From contig NZ_WNIJ01000001.1 in NCBI RefSeq assembly GCF_009725755.1, positions 124,001 to 188,000 on the forward strand: a stretch of DNA of 64,000 bases, given 5' to 3'. Position 1 is the stretch's first letter. Every line of letters starts with the position of its first letter. Source of the stretch: Bombella sp. ESL0385 (lineage in GTDB: Bacteria > Pseudomonadota > Alphaproteobacteria > Acetobacterales > Acetobacteraceae). This document shows, piece by piece, positions 46,450 to 55,952 of the stretch. The notes under the pieces are model-generated. The model was not told the origin of the DNA, searched no databases, and saw only the letters and a program-made list of their open reading frames with translations. The position numbers and the translations under genes are program-made.

Positions 46450-49400
46450 TGAGGCCTATGTATCGCGCGGATGAGATAGCCATTATCGGCACAGGTTGCA
46501 TATTGCCAGCGGGCCTTGCGGATATGGAGGGGTTGTGGCGGTTTTTACTCGATCGCCGCGATGGTTGTGTTGCTGTGCCGGAGGACCGTTGGGGGCGGCG
46601 GCGTTTTTATGACCCGGTGGACCACACGCCGGGTAAGACGACCATGCAATATGGTCACTTTCTCACCTTAGAGGAGCATCAGTTTGAGCCCCTCTTTTTT
46701 GGTATTTCCCCGCGTGAGGGGACATTGATGGATGTCCCCCAGCGTTTGCTTTTAAGCGTGGCATGGCATGCTATGGAGAGTGCCAATATAAAAGCGAGCG
46801 CGTTGGAGGGAACGCGGACGGGCGTTTTTGTGGGGAGCTTTACACAAGACCAGCTCATTCATGGTGGTAGCCCGTTTATGCAGTCGCAAATCCGTGACCA
46901 ATTTGCGGCTTTATCCTCCGTTATGACAATGCATGCGGCTCGGTTGGCTCATGTTTATGGCTTAAAAGGCCCGACCATTGCGATGGATACGGCGTGTTCT
47001 TCCTCTCTTGTGGCGGTGCATCAAGCCTGTAACAGCCTTCGCCTTGGGGAATGTGACGTAGCTTTAGCCGGTGGGGTAAATTGTATCTTCGCCCCGCAAA
47101 CCGCCATGCTGATGACAAAAGGGCGTTTCTTAGCCAGAGATGGGCGGTCTAAATCCTTTGCGGCTGATGCTGATGGGTATGGGCGTGGGGAAGGCTGCGT
47201 CATATTGATGCTCAAACGCCTTAAAGATGCTGTGCGCGATGGTAACGAGATTCGCGGTGTGATTTGCAGCTCTGGGGTGAATCAGGATGGCCATACGCCT
47301 GTTCTCACCATGCCGGATGTGGATGCCCAAGAGAGCTTGATTCGTGAGGTTTTGGGTAAGGTTGAGGTTGCCCCGCGCGATGTTGCTTATGTGGAGGCCC
47401 ATGGGACGGGCACACCGGTCGGTGACCCGATTGAGGCTAAGGCGATTGGGCAAGCCATTGGGCAGTATCAGGATGAGGGGAAGCCTGTCCTTGTTGGGTC
47501 GGTAAAGGCGAATCTGGGCCATTTGGAGGCTGCGGCAGGGGCAGCGGCAGTGTTGAAGGCTATGCTGTGCTTGGAGCATGGCATGGTTCCCGGCCAAGCG
47601 AATTTAAAAGAGCTTAACCCGGCTATCCCGTTTGATGAGTATGGCATTAAGGTGGCTCAAGGTGAGCCAAGCCCTCTGCCCCAACGCGATAAGCTTTATG
47701 CGGTGGTAAACTCCTTTGGGTATGGCGGGACCAATGCCGTAGCCTTGCTGCGGCGGCCTACAGAGGCGGAGAAAAATGCCGCCCGTAAGAAGGCTATGCG
47801 CGAGCATCGGCTTAAAGGGGTGCGGCCAGCAGGTTTTATGGGGCGGACGCCTTTGCTGCTGAGTGCATTTTCTGAGGCGTCGCTCAAGCGGATGGGCCAT
47901 GTTTATGCCGCTCAACTAGGGGATGAGGCGGATAAGCGTCTGTGGGATGGGCTGTGTTTTGCCGCAGCACGATATAGGGCACGCTTCCGCCAACGGGCCC
48001 TTATCCTCCCAGAGCGTGGGGCAGATGCGTATGTGCAAGCGCGTGAGGCGTTGGAGGCCTTGGCGGTGGACCGTAATCACCCAGCCCTCTTTACGGGTAA
48101 AGCGGTGGTGGACCAACCGGTAAAGCCTGTCTTTTTATGCTCTGGTATGGGGCCACAATGGTGGGGGATGGGGCGTTACTTGCTGCGTAAGGCCCCGGCT
48201 GAAGTGCGCGCTCTTGCCCAGCAATGTGATGTGCTTTTTCAGGAGCTAGCAGGTTGGTCTTTACGGGATGCGTTGTTGCAGCCAGAGCGTAAGTCCCGCG
48301 TGCAGGAAACAGAGGTTGCACAGCCTGCCATCTTTATGGTGCAGATATGCCTTGCGGCATTTTTTGCTCATTATGGCATTACGCCGGGGGCTGTGGTTGG
48401 CCATAGTGTTGGGGAAGTGGCAGCAGCCTATATAAGCGGTGCGCTGGAGCTTAAAGACGCCGTTACGGTTATTTACCATCGCAGCCAGTTGCAGGGCCGT
48501 CTTGCTGGGCGTGGAACGATGCTGGCCGTTGGGCTAGGGCGCGAGATGTTGGCCAAACGGTTGGAAGGCCGCTTTGGCGGGCAGATTAGCATTGCGGCGG
48601 TTAATAGTGGGGAGTCTTGCACAGTTGCAGGGCCGCAAGACGCTCTTGCAGAGCTAGAGCAAGCATGTCGCAAGGAAGGTGTGTTTGCCCGCTTCCTCAA
48701 GGTTGAAGTCCCTTATCATAGCCCAGAGATGGCCGCTATTGAGCACGATATGCTCATAGCCTTGGCGCAGATTCAGCCTAAAAAACCGGTGATTCCGCTT
48801 TATTCCACCGTGACGGGTCAAGCATGGCGGGATGAGGAGCGTCATGATGGCGCATATTGGTATGCAAACGCGCGTGAGCCGGTCTTATTTTATGAGGCTA
48901 TGCACCATCTGTTGCAGGATGGTCATGCCGTCTTTTTAGAGGTCGCGTCACATCCGGTTTTGGGGGCCTCTGTGACGCATTGTGCGGAGGAAGGGCGATA
49001 TGAGGTCGCCGTCATCCCCACTTTGCGCCGTCATCATGATGATGCAGAAGGGCTATTGCGTGCCTTAGTACGCCTAACCTTGAGTGGGGCGGAGCCGGAT
49101 TGGCGTTATATCCTTCGGGCCGAGCGGATGGATTTACCCTTCTATCGGTGGGTTGAAAAATTAGTCCCCTCTTTGGAGACAGAAGCCGCGCGGCGTGACC
49201 GGTTGGATGAGCAGGTTCATCCTGTTTTAGGGACACCGAGCCTATTGGAAGGGCGTGCGTGGCGGGCGGATATTAGTGTCGTCGTGATGGAGTGGCTGAT
49301 GGACCATAAGGTGCATCAGATGGTGCTGTTCCCCGCTGCGGCTTATATTGAGGCCGCTTTGGCGGCTCATGCACAGTTGGAGGCCAAAGCCCCCGCTGTG

Positions 49401-52400
49401 ATTGAGGATGTGACCCTCAATACCCCCCTTGTTGTGCAAGAGGGGCAAGTGCCCGTTATGATGTGGCGGTTTAACACAACAACGCGGCGTTTAAGCTTTG
49501 AGAGTGAAAGCTTTGCATGGAATGGGGATTGGCAAACTCATGGTCATGCTACGGTGCTGCAAGCGGCTCCGTGGTGTGCGACTGCGGAGCGGAATCAGGG
49601 GTTCGATTTTACGGCTCTTTGCCAAGGGACCACATGTTTTGAAGGGGCAGAGGTCTATCAGGCTTTTGCCACGATCGGGCTGGAATATGGCCCTGCCTTC
49701 CAAACATTGCGAAGCTTGCATCGTGGGGTGGGCTATGTCGTGGCAGAGATTGCCCTTGCTGATGACCAAGCTGCCACAATAGGCGAGTATTTGCTGCACC
49801 CAGCATTGCTCGATGGGGCTATGCACGCGCTTATCGGGGCCTTCCCCTTTGAGGAGCAAAAGGAGGTATTCGTCCCTGCATCAATCGAGCGGGTGAGTTA
49901 TCTGGGGCAGAAGGTTGCGCGGCTTTATGTAAAGGTCACACCGACCCAACGGACGGAGCGGAAGATTGTTGCGGATATGCAGCTCTTTACCCCAGAGGGA
50001 GAGTTGGTGTGCGAGTTATTAGGGCTATGTTGCCGCCGTATGGCTCGCCGTGGGGGAGACCGTTCTACAGGTGCGCATCTTATTTACGCACCGGAATGGA
50101 TTCATGCAGAGCAGCAGCTTTTGTTAAGTGAGCCTTTGGCGATTACGTTTTGTCATGCGGAAAATGACGCTCTTGCAGAGGCTGTAGCGGAGATGCTGCA
50201 TCAAAATGGGGCAGATATAACCCATGCTGCTTCTCTTAACGGGGCGGATTTAGCGGAACGCTTGGCGCATGAGTCCTTTTTAAGCAAACAACGTGCGCTT
50301 GTGTTGTTCCCGCGAGATGGTGCGGATTATCAACACTGCCTTGATGATGTGATGGCGTGTATTGAGGTCATCCAGCATATCCCACAACGGCGGCGGAGGC
50401 ATCGCCTTGCGGTCATCCTCATCACGCGTGGGGCTTATGCGGAGCATGGGCAGGCTGTGGCGATGCAGCGTGTGTTCCATGGTTTGTTACGCGCTGTGGA
50501 GGCAGAGAGAACAGACCTAGCCATACGTTGTGTGGATGTCCCCGCTATTGGGGCGGACCAGCTAGTAGAGGATATCGCTGCCGAGCTGGTGTTGGAGGGA
50601 TGTGCTGAGGATAGTGTCTGGTTGCGCCCGAGTGATGAGGGTGTGCAGCGGCTTGTTCAGCGGTTAGTCTCCCCATCTCTCAAGCCAGAGCCGCAACCTG
50701 TCTCATGGGGTGAGATTATCAGCTCTCATGATGAGGGGAGCTGTAGCGTGCGGCTAGAGGGGGGACGCGCGAACACGGTGGAGACCATCCGCTGGCAGGC
50801 TTATACCGTGCCAGAGCCGGGGCCGGGTGAAGTCAAGCTGCGGACATTAACAGCCAGCCTTAACTTTAAGGATGTTCTTAAAGCCCTTGGTCTCCTCCCG
50901 GAGAGCGTGATTGAGGGGACCTTTAACGGCGAAAGCCTCGGTCTTGAGGCCGTGGTAGAGGTTGAAGCCGTTGGTGAGGGTGTTGAGGATATGGCACCGG
51001 GTGATCGGCTCGTTGTGGCTTATCCTGATAGCTTTGCTTATCGCCGTGTGTTGAAGGTAAGCGCGCTGGCAGGCTGTGCCTTTAAGCTTTCGGCTGATCT
51101 AACGCATGAGGCTTTAGAGCAGCTTGCAGGTGTGCCCGTGGCCTTTATGACGGCCTATTACACCTTAGTGAAGTTAGCACATCTTGCCGAAGGGGAGAGT
51201 GTGCTGATTCATGCTGGGACAGGTGGTGTAGGGCAGGCAGCAATTCACATTGCAAAAATGCGTGGGGCTGTCATTTACACCACAGCGGGCAACCCGGAGA
51301 AGCGGGACTATCTACGCCAACAAGGTTGTGCCGGTGTGTGGGATTCCCGTACGTTAGAGTTTGTCGATGGTATCCGTGAGGCTACCGGGGGCCGCGGGGT
51401 AGATGTGGTGTTGAACTCCCTCCCCGGTGAGGCGATGGTTCATAGCCTTAAACTTGTCGCGCCGATGGGCCGGTTTGTGGAGATTGGCAAGCGCGATATT
51501 GTTGAGCATCGGGCCTTGGATCTGAGACCGTTTAATGAGAATCTGACCTATATCTCCTTCGATATGGACCGGATGATGCCGCATGAGGCGTTGTTTGGGA
51601 TTATGGATGAGATTTTGACGCTCAGCCGGGAGGGTAAGCTTGCTCCCTTGCCGATAAAAACCTTCCCTGCGGCTGAGGCGGCGGAAGCCTTCCGCTATAT
51701 GATGGCCTCGCGGCATATTGGGAAGGTGCTGCTCTCTTATGAGGATATGAGCGGCCTAAAGGCACGGCCTATTGCGCGCCCCTTACCGGGCTTTAAGCGG
51801 GATGGCTCGTACCTCATTACCGGGGGGATGGGCGGCTTTGGCCTCAAAACGGCGGAATATCTGCTCTTACAAGGTGCGGGGGCTGTGCATCTGGCTGGGC
51901 GGACCTTACCGCAAGACCCGGAGCGTCAACATGCTATCGCTCAGCTTAACAAGCTTGCTGCGGCGCATGGCGGGCAGGTTGTAACGCATCGGTTGGATGT
52001 TACCCAGCCTCGTGCGGTGAAGGCATTAGTGCGGAAGCTCGCTCAAGATGAGCGGCCATTGCGCGGGGTGTTCCATGCGGCTGGGGTGGTGGAAGACCAG
52101 CTTATTGAATCGATGGATGATTCGCGCAGCATCGCCCGTGTTATGGCCCCTAAAATTGTGGGGGCGCAGGCTTTGGATGAAGCAACGCGCGGCCTGAAGT
52201 TGGATCATTTTGTCCTTTATTCCTCCTTTACGGCAGAGTTGGGGAATGTGGGGCAGAGCAGCTATATCGCGGCTAATAGTTACCTTAACGTTCTGGCAGA
52301 AAATCGCCGCCGGCAGGGCTTACCGGCTCTTGCTGTAGGGTGGGGAGCGATTGGTGATGTCGGTATGGTGACAGAGAGTGAGGGGGCGGGCCGTCTTTTT

Positions 52401-52916
52401 GAAGCTGCGGGTATTAAAACCATGAAAGCGGCGGATGCTTTGGCCCTTTTACCGGTTCTTTATGGTGTGGAGCGCAGTGAAGTCTCTGTGGTGGAGATTG
52501 ATTGGCGGCACGCTTTTGGGGCTCTCACATGGCTGAAAAACTCGGCACGTTTTGCGCTCTTGCAGCAGGAAAGCCAAAGCGGTGGCGTTTCTGATTCCGT
52601 GCAGCTTTTAATGAGCATGCCTGAAGGGGAGCGGTTAGATTATGTGCTGACACGGCTAAAGCAGCAATTAGGGACGGTCCTCCAAGTGGACCCGCAGAGC
52701 ATTGCTGATAGCGCACGTCTTGCCGAGTTGGGGATTGATTCCCTCGCCGGGGTGGAGCTGCAAACGGCTATTAATGTGGAGTTTGGTGTGGATGCGACTC
52801 TAACACTTCTTGCACGGAGTGAAACCATCATCGAGATGGCGCGGAGCTTGCTGCAACAGGCTGTAATGATGGTGCAGCAAGGCGGTGCCATCACGGTGGA
52901 AGGGGCAGAAGCATGA
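46446..52916 (+). CDS. Fully reducing type I polyketide synthase (KS-AT-DH-ER-KR-ACP)
   Basis: 2156 residues from a GTG at 46446 (ATGs at 46449 and 46458 are alternatives). Domains in order: ketosynthase about 10-435 with Cys184 in DTACSSS, His319 and His359; acyltransferase about 560-860 with Ser654 in GHSVGE and a PYHS specificity motif that does not clearly indicate malonyl or methylmalonyl; dehydratase about 925-1215 with His954 (in HKVHQMVLFP, glycine of the usual motif replaced by Gln) and Asp1123; a structural pseudo-KR about 1215-1430; enoyl reductase about 1450-1760 with AGTGGVGQ; ketoreductase about 1785-2000 with GGMGGFG and Tyr1940; ACP with Ser2099 in GIDSL. It makes a saturated chain, probably by iteration. 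No thioesterase is present. Confidence 0.93.
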   Translation: MMRPMYRADEIAIIGTGCILPAGLADMEGLWRFLLDRRDGCVAVPEDRWGRRRFYDPVDHTPGKTTMQYGHFLTLEEHQFEPLFFGISPREGTLMDVPQRLLLSVAWHAMESANIKASALEGTRTGVFVGSFTQDQLIHGGSPFMQSQIRDQFAALSSVMTMHAARLAHVYGLKGPTIAMDTACSSSLVAVHQACNSLRLGECDVALAGGVNCIFAPQTAMLMTKGRFLARDGRSKSFAADADGYGRGEGCVILMLKRLKDAVRDGNEIRGVICSSGVNQDGHTPVLTMPDVDAQESLIREVLGKVEVAPRDVAYVEAHGTGTPVGDPIEAKAIGQAIGQYQDEGKPVLVGSVKANLGHLEAAAGAAAVLKAMLCLEHGMVPGQANLKELNPAIPFDEYGIKVAQGEPSPLPQRDKLYAVVNSFGYGGTNAVALLRRPTEAEKNAARKKAMREHRLKGVRPAGFMGRTPLLLSAFSEASLKRMGHVYAAQLGDEADKRLWDGLCFAAARYRARFRQRALILPERGADAYVQAREALEALAVDRNHPALFTGKAVVDQPVKPVFLCSGMGPQWWGMGRYLLRKAPAEVRALAQQCDVLFQELAGWSLRDALLQPERKSRVQETEVAQPAIFMVQICLAAFFAHYGITPGAVVGHSVGEVAAAYISGALELKDAVTVIYHRSQLQGRLAGRGTMLAVGLGREMLAKRLEGRFGGQISIAAVNSGESCTVAGPQDALAELEQACRKEGVFARFLKVEVPYHSPEMAAIEHDMLIALAQIQPKKPVIPLYSTVTGQAWRDEERHDGAYWYANAREPVLFYEAMHHLLQDGHAVFLEVASHPVLGASVTHCAEEGRYEVAVIPTLRRHHDDAEGLLRALVRLTLSGAEPDWRYILRAERMDLPFYRWVEKLVPSLETEAARRDRLDEQVHPVLGTPSLLEGRAWRADISVVVMEWLMDHKVHQMVLFPAAAYIEAALAAHAQLEAKAPAVIEDVTLNTPLVVQEGQVPVMMWRFNTTTRRLSFESESFAWNGDWQTHGHATVLQAAPWCATAERNQGFDFTALCQGTTCFEGAEVYQAFATIGLEYGPAFQTLRSLHRGVGYVVAEIALADDQAATIGEYLLHPALLDGAMHALIGAFPFEEQKEVFVPASIERVSYLGQKVARLYVKVTPTQRTERKIVADMQLFTPEGELVCELLGLCCRRMARRGGDRSTGAHLIYAPEWIHAEQQLLLSEPLAITFCHAENDALAEAVAEMLHQNGADITHAASLNGADLAERLAHESFLSKQRALVLFPRDGADYQHCLDDVMACIEVIQHIPQRRRRHRLAVILITRGAYAEHGQAVAMQRVFHGLLRAVEAERTDLAIRCVDVPAIGADQLVEDIAAELVLEGCAEDSVWLRPSDEGVQRLVQRLVSPSLKPEPQPVSWGEIISSHDEGSCSVRLEGGRANTVETIRWQAYTVPEPGPGEVKLRTLTASLNFKDVLKALGLLPESVIEGTFNGESLGLEAVVEVEAVGEGVEDMAPGDRLVVAYPDSFAYRRVLKVSALAGCAFKLSADLTHEALEQLAGVPVAFMTAYYTLVKLAHLAEGESVLIHAGTGGVGQAAIHIAKMRGAVIYTTAGNPEKRDYLRQQGCAGVWDSRTLEFVDGIREATGGRGVDVVLNSLPGEAMVHSLKLVAPMGRFVEIGKRDIVEHRALDLRPFNENLTYISFDMDRMMPHEALFGIMDEILTLSREGKLAPLPIKTFPAAEAAEAFRYMMASRHIGKVLLSYEDMSGLKARPIARPLPGFKRDGSYLITGGMGGFGLKTAEYLLLQGAGAVHLAGRTLPQDPERQHAIAQLNKLAAAHGGQVVTHRLDVTQPRAVKALVRKLAQDERPLRGVFHAAGVVEDQLIESMDDSRSIARVMAPKIVGAQALDEATRGLKLDHFVLYSSFTAELGNVGQSSYIAANSYLNVLAENRRRQGLPALAVGWGAIGDVGMVTESEGAGRLFEAAGIKTMKAADALALLPVLYGVERSEVSVVEIDWRHAFGALTWLKNSARFALLQQESQSGGVSDSVQLLMSMPEGERLDYVLTRLKQQLGTVLQVDPQSIADSARLAELGIDSLAGVELQTAINVEFGVDATLTLLARSETIIEMARSLLQQAVMMVQQGGAITVEGAEA

Positions 52917-54739
52917 GAGACATATCGTACCGGACGATTCAGCAGCATGGTTATACAGTCGACTTTTACGACAATACGCTGGCTGCTTTGAATAAAGATG
53001 CTAATCGGGTTGATGAGATGCTCAGCTTCCGGGCGGTGGAAAATCCCGATAAGGTCCGCTTCTTCTTGCTCGATGAGGAAGGGGAGATTGAAGAGAGCGC
53101 GACTTTCCAGCAAATGCATGATTGGGCATGTCGGATTGCCGGATTGGTGGATCGTTTCATGCCGGAGCGGTCCCGGGTTGTTTTATGCTTTGAGAATGGA
53201 ACAGCCTCTGTCGCGGGCTTTTTTGGCTGCCTTTATGCGAATATGGAGCCCGTCTCTGGTGTGTACCCGGCTATGTTGGGTAGTGCAGACCGGCTTTTTG
53301 AGATTGTGGAGGATTCCGGGGCGGTTGCGGTGCTCGGTACGCGCGAGACGCTTATGGGCTTTAGGCGGCAGGCTGCTGGGCGGGCTGCGGGCCTGAAATG
53401 GATCCCTATAGAAGGTGCCGAGCAGGCTAAACCGCTTCATCGCCGTCATGCTGCGGCGTTGGATGATATTGCCTATGTGCAATATACGTCCGGCTCTACG
53501 GGGCATCCGCGTGGTGTGGAGATTACGCACCGTAATGTGGGGGCGAATCTGCAACAAATGATGCTCCGCGGCAATTTATGGGCGGGGGAGAGCGGGCTTA
53601 TATGGTTGCCTCTCTCGCATGACCTTGGTTTGGTGAGTGTGCTTTATTGCATCGGGGCTGGTGGGGCATTGTGGTTGATGCGGCCAGAGCATTTTATCGC
53701 CAAGCCGGAGCGATGGGTGCAGGCGATTGACCGGTACCGCCTTAGTTTTTCTGCCGGGCCTAATTTTGCGTACGAGCTTCTAGCCCGACAAGTGCCAGAT
53801 GCGGCTTTAGAGGGGTTAGACCTGTCTTGCTGGGCATGGTCCTTTATCGGGGCGGAAATGATAGAGCAGGATACGGTGGAGACACTCTTTAAGCGGTATC
53901 TGCCTATTGGGTTGAAAAAATCTGTCCTTAGGCCTGGCTACGGGATGGCAGAAACCACCTTAATGGTCTCTAGCGGTAAAGGGGATGGCAAAGAGGTTGT
54001 ATCTTTTGATGTCGTCTCTCGCCGTGCTTTGGCAGAGGGGCGCGTTGCCCCACCGTATGATGCTTATGATAAGCGGGCCGTGGCGAATTGTGGGCGTGTG
54101 ATTGATGGTCATGACATCCTCGTGGTGGACCCAGAGAACGAGGCTCCGCTGCCAGACGGTCAGGTAGGGGAGTTATGGTTTAGTGGGCCATCCGTTACGC
54201 CGGGCTATGTGAATCGTGAGGTCGAAAACCGCGAGCGTTTCATTATGGGTGATGATGGCCGTCGGTGGTTCCGTAGCCGGGATATGGGCTTTATGCAGCA
54301 GGACTGTTTGTTCGTCACGGGGCGGTTGGAAAATAGCGTGCCGATTGGTGAGCAGCGTTATGACCCTGCGGATTTAGCCCAAGCTGTACGGCAGGCATGC
54401 CCCTTATTTACAAGCCGTGCTGTGGCGGTCTTCCGTCATGAGGGGATGTTATGCGTTATGGGAGAGCTTTCCTTAACGCATATTCGCCAGACGGAAGATT
54501 ATGGGGCGGTGTTGGAGGCTATGGCGCGTGCTATGCGGCATGTTTGCCCGGTTAAGCAGATACGCTGCGTATTAGTACGCCAAGGGGGTATCTGGCGGAC
54601 CCCCAGCGGTAAGATGCGCCTTGCGGCAACATCTGAGGCTTATACGCAGGGGCGGTTGCCTGTGGTGCAAGAGCAAAGCTTTGGCCCGGAATCATTAGAG
54701 CATCTCGAGGTTTTGGCATGGGGAGAGCGGCCCTTATGA
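52913..54739 (+). CDS. Fatty acyl-AMP ligase
   Basis: 608 residues, the size of FAAL proteins. These activate free fatty acids as acyl-adenylates and pass them to an acyl carrier protein. The P-loop YTSGSTGHPRG, motif YGMAETT (A5) and PSGKMR with the catalytic lysine (A10) are intact, in contrast to the other ANL protein of this cluster. AYVQYTSGSTG, LPLSHDLGLV and the N-terminal layout resemble the PKS-associated FAALs of mycobacteria. It overlaps the PKS stop by four bases (ATGA), strong support that it loads the starter onto this PKS. Confidence 0.9.
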   Translation: MRDISYRTIQQHGYTVDFYDNTLAALNKDANRVDEMLSFRAVENPDKVRFFLLDEEGEIEESATFQQMHDWACRIAGLVDRFMPERSRVVLCFENGTASVAGFFGCLYANMEPVSGVYPAMLGSADRLFEIVEDSGAVAVLGTRETLMGFRRQAAGRAAGLKWIPIEGAEQAKPLHRRHAAALDDIAYVQYTSGSTGHPRGVEITHRNVGANLQQMMLRGNLWAGESGLIWLPLSHDLGLVSVLYCIGAGGALWLMRPEHFIAKPERWVQAIDRYRLSFSAGPNFAYELLARQVPDAALEGLDLSCWAWSFIGAEMIEQDTVETLFKRYLPIGLKKSVLRPGYGMAETTLMVSSGKGDGKEVVSFDVVSRRALAEGRVAPPYDAYDKRAVANCGRVIDGHDILVVDPENEAPLPDGQVGELWFSGPSVTPGYVNREVENRERFIMGDDGRRWFRSRDMGFMQQDCLFVTGRLENSVPIGEQRYDPADLAQAVRQACPLFTSRAVAVFRHEGMLCVMGELSLTHIRQTEDYGAVLEAMARAMRHVCPVKQIRCVLVRQGGIWRTPSGKMRLAATSEAYTQGRLPVVQEQSFGPESLEHLEVLAWGERPL

Positions 54740-54782
54740 GCGGGGTTTACGGGTATGATAAAGGTAATGAGGGTGCGTGGTC

Positions 54783-55952
54783 ATGAGTGAGACAAAGACG
54801 ACTGTATTAACCCAAGAGGGCCCTGAGGGAATCAGGTACGATTTTAACGAAGGCTGCCGCGTTTGGGTGCCTGAGGGGGCCAAATGGTTGGTTCGTCTCC
54901 GGGATGTGGAGACAGATACTATTTTGTTCCTAGAAGAGCTTATAGGCTCTGGCATGGTGCGGAGCTTTAAGCGTTATTATATTCCTTTTGAGATTTGCGT
55001 CTGGAAGGATGGGGAGCTTATCTTCACCCATCTATGTGATTTGCGCGATCGTGAAGTGCTTATCACGATGAACTTGGGTGGTCTTGGGGATCATCTTGCA
55101 TGGATAGGACATGCCCTAGCTTTTGTAGAGAAGCATAAATGCCGTGCGACTCTTTTTATTGCGTCATATTTAATTCCGCTTTTTGAGGATGAATATCCTG
55201 ATATTCGCTTTATTGGTGAGTCGGATGTGGGGGATAGGCAATATTATGCTCAATATGTGGTGCTTGTTTTTTTTGATGATCATCACCGTATTTGTCAGCC
55301 TAATGATTACCGCCAAAGTGGGTTGGCCCATATGGGGGCTTATATTTTGGGGTTGCCACCGCAGGAGCGTAGGCCGCGTATCTCAGTAGATGAGGGGGGG
55401 CGTCCTATGGAGGAGCCCTATGTGTGTATCGCTGCTCAAGCTTCAGGGTTAAGTAAATATTGGAACAACCCGCGCGGATGGTATGACCTTGTCCGTTTTC
55501 TGAAAGAAAAAGGGTATAAAGTTGTATGTATTGATGCCATGCGCATTGCTGGGCCTACTGCGGCATTGCGGCCTATCCCCCACGGAACGCAAGACGAAAC
55601 AGGGGTCCGCCCCTTAACAGAGCGTGCACGTTGGTTAAAACATGCGGAGTTCTTTGTGGGAGTATCATCGGGGCTTTCATGGTTGGCGTGGGCAGCGGAG
55701 ACACCTGTTGTGATGATTAGTGGCTATACCGAGCCTTATAATGAGTTTTACACACCGTATCGGGTGATTAATCGTAATGTCTGTAATAGTTGCGCAAATG
55801 ATGTGAATATTGACTTGCGTATGGATGATGTTTTCTTTTGCCCACGTCATAAGGGAACAGACCGCATGTTTGAATGTTCTATAGGTATTTCTTTTACGCA
55901 GGTTAAGGCGGTTATCGAGACAATTCCCGGCTTTGGGGAGTTTGACCAATGA
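54783..55952 (+). CDS. TibC-like glycosyltransferase (autotransporter heptosyltransferase family), copy 1
   Basis: 389 residues from the ATG at 54783 (GAGGG upstream). The sequence resembles the BAHT family (TibC, Aah), cytoplasmic dodecameric enzymes that transfer heptose from ADP-heptose to serines of autotransporter passenger domains. Visible marks: LGGLGDHLAW with the conserved Asp, the GT9-like donor region RARWLKHAEFFVGVSSGLSWLAWA, and four cysteines (CNSC, CPRHKGTDR, FEC) spaced as in the iron finger of TibC. It lies 43 bases after the FAAL gene and overlaps copy 2 by four bases. No autotransporter gene is in the window. Confidence 0.82.
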   Translation: MSETKTTVLTQEGPEGIRYDFNEGCRVWVPEGAKWLVRLRDVETDTILFLEELIGSGMVRSFKRYYIPFEICVWKDGELIFTHLCDLRDREVLITMNLGGLGDHLAWIGHALAFVEKHKCRATLFIASYLIPLFEDEYPDIRFIGESDVGDRQYYAQYVVLVFFDDHHRICQPNDYRQSGLAHMGAYILGLPPQERRPRISVDEGGRPMEEPYVCIAAQASGLSKYWNNPRGWYDLVRFLKEKGYKVVCIDAMRIAGPTAALRPIPHGTQDETGVRPLTERARWLKHAEFFVGVSSGLSWLAWAAETPVVMISGYTEPYNEFYTPYRVINRNVCNSCANDVNIDLRMDDVFFCPRHKGTDRMFECSIGISFTQVKAVIETIPGFGEFDQ

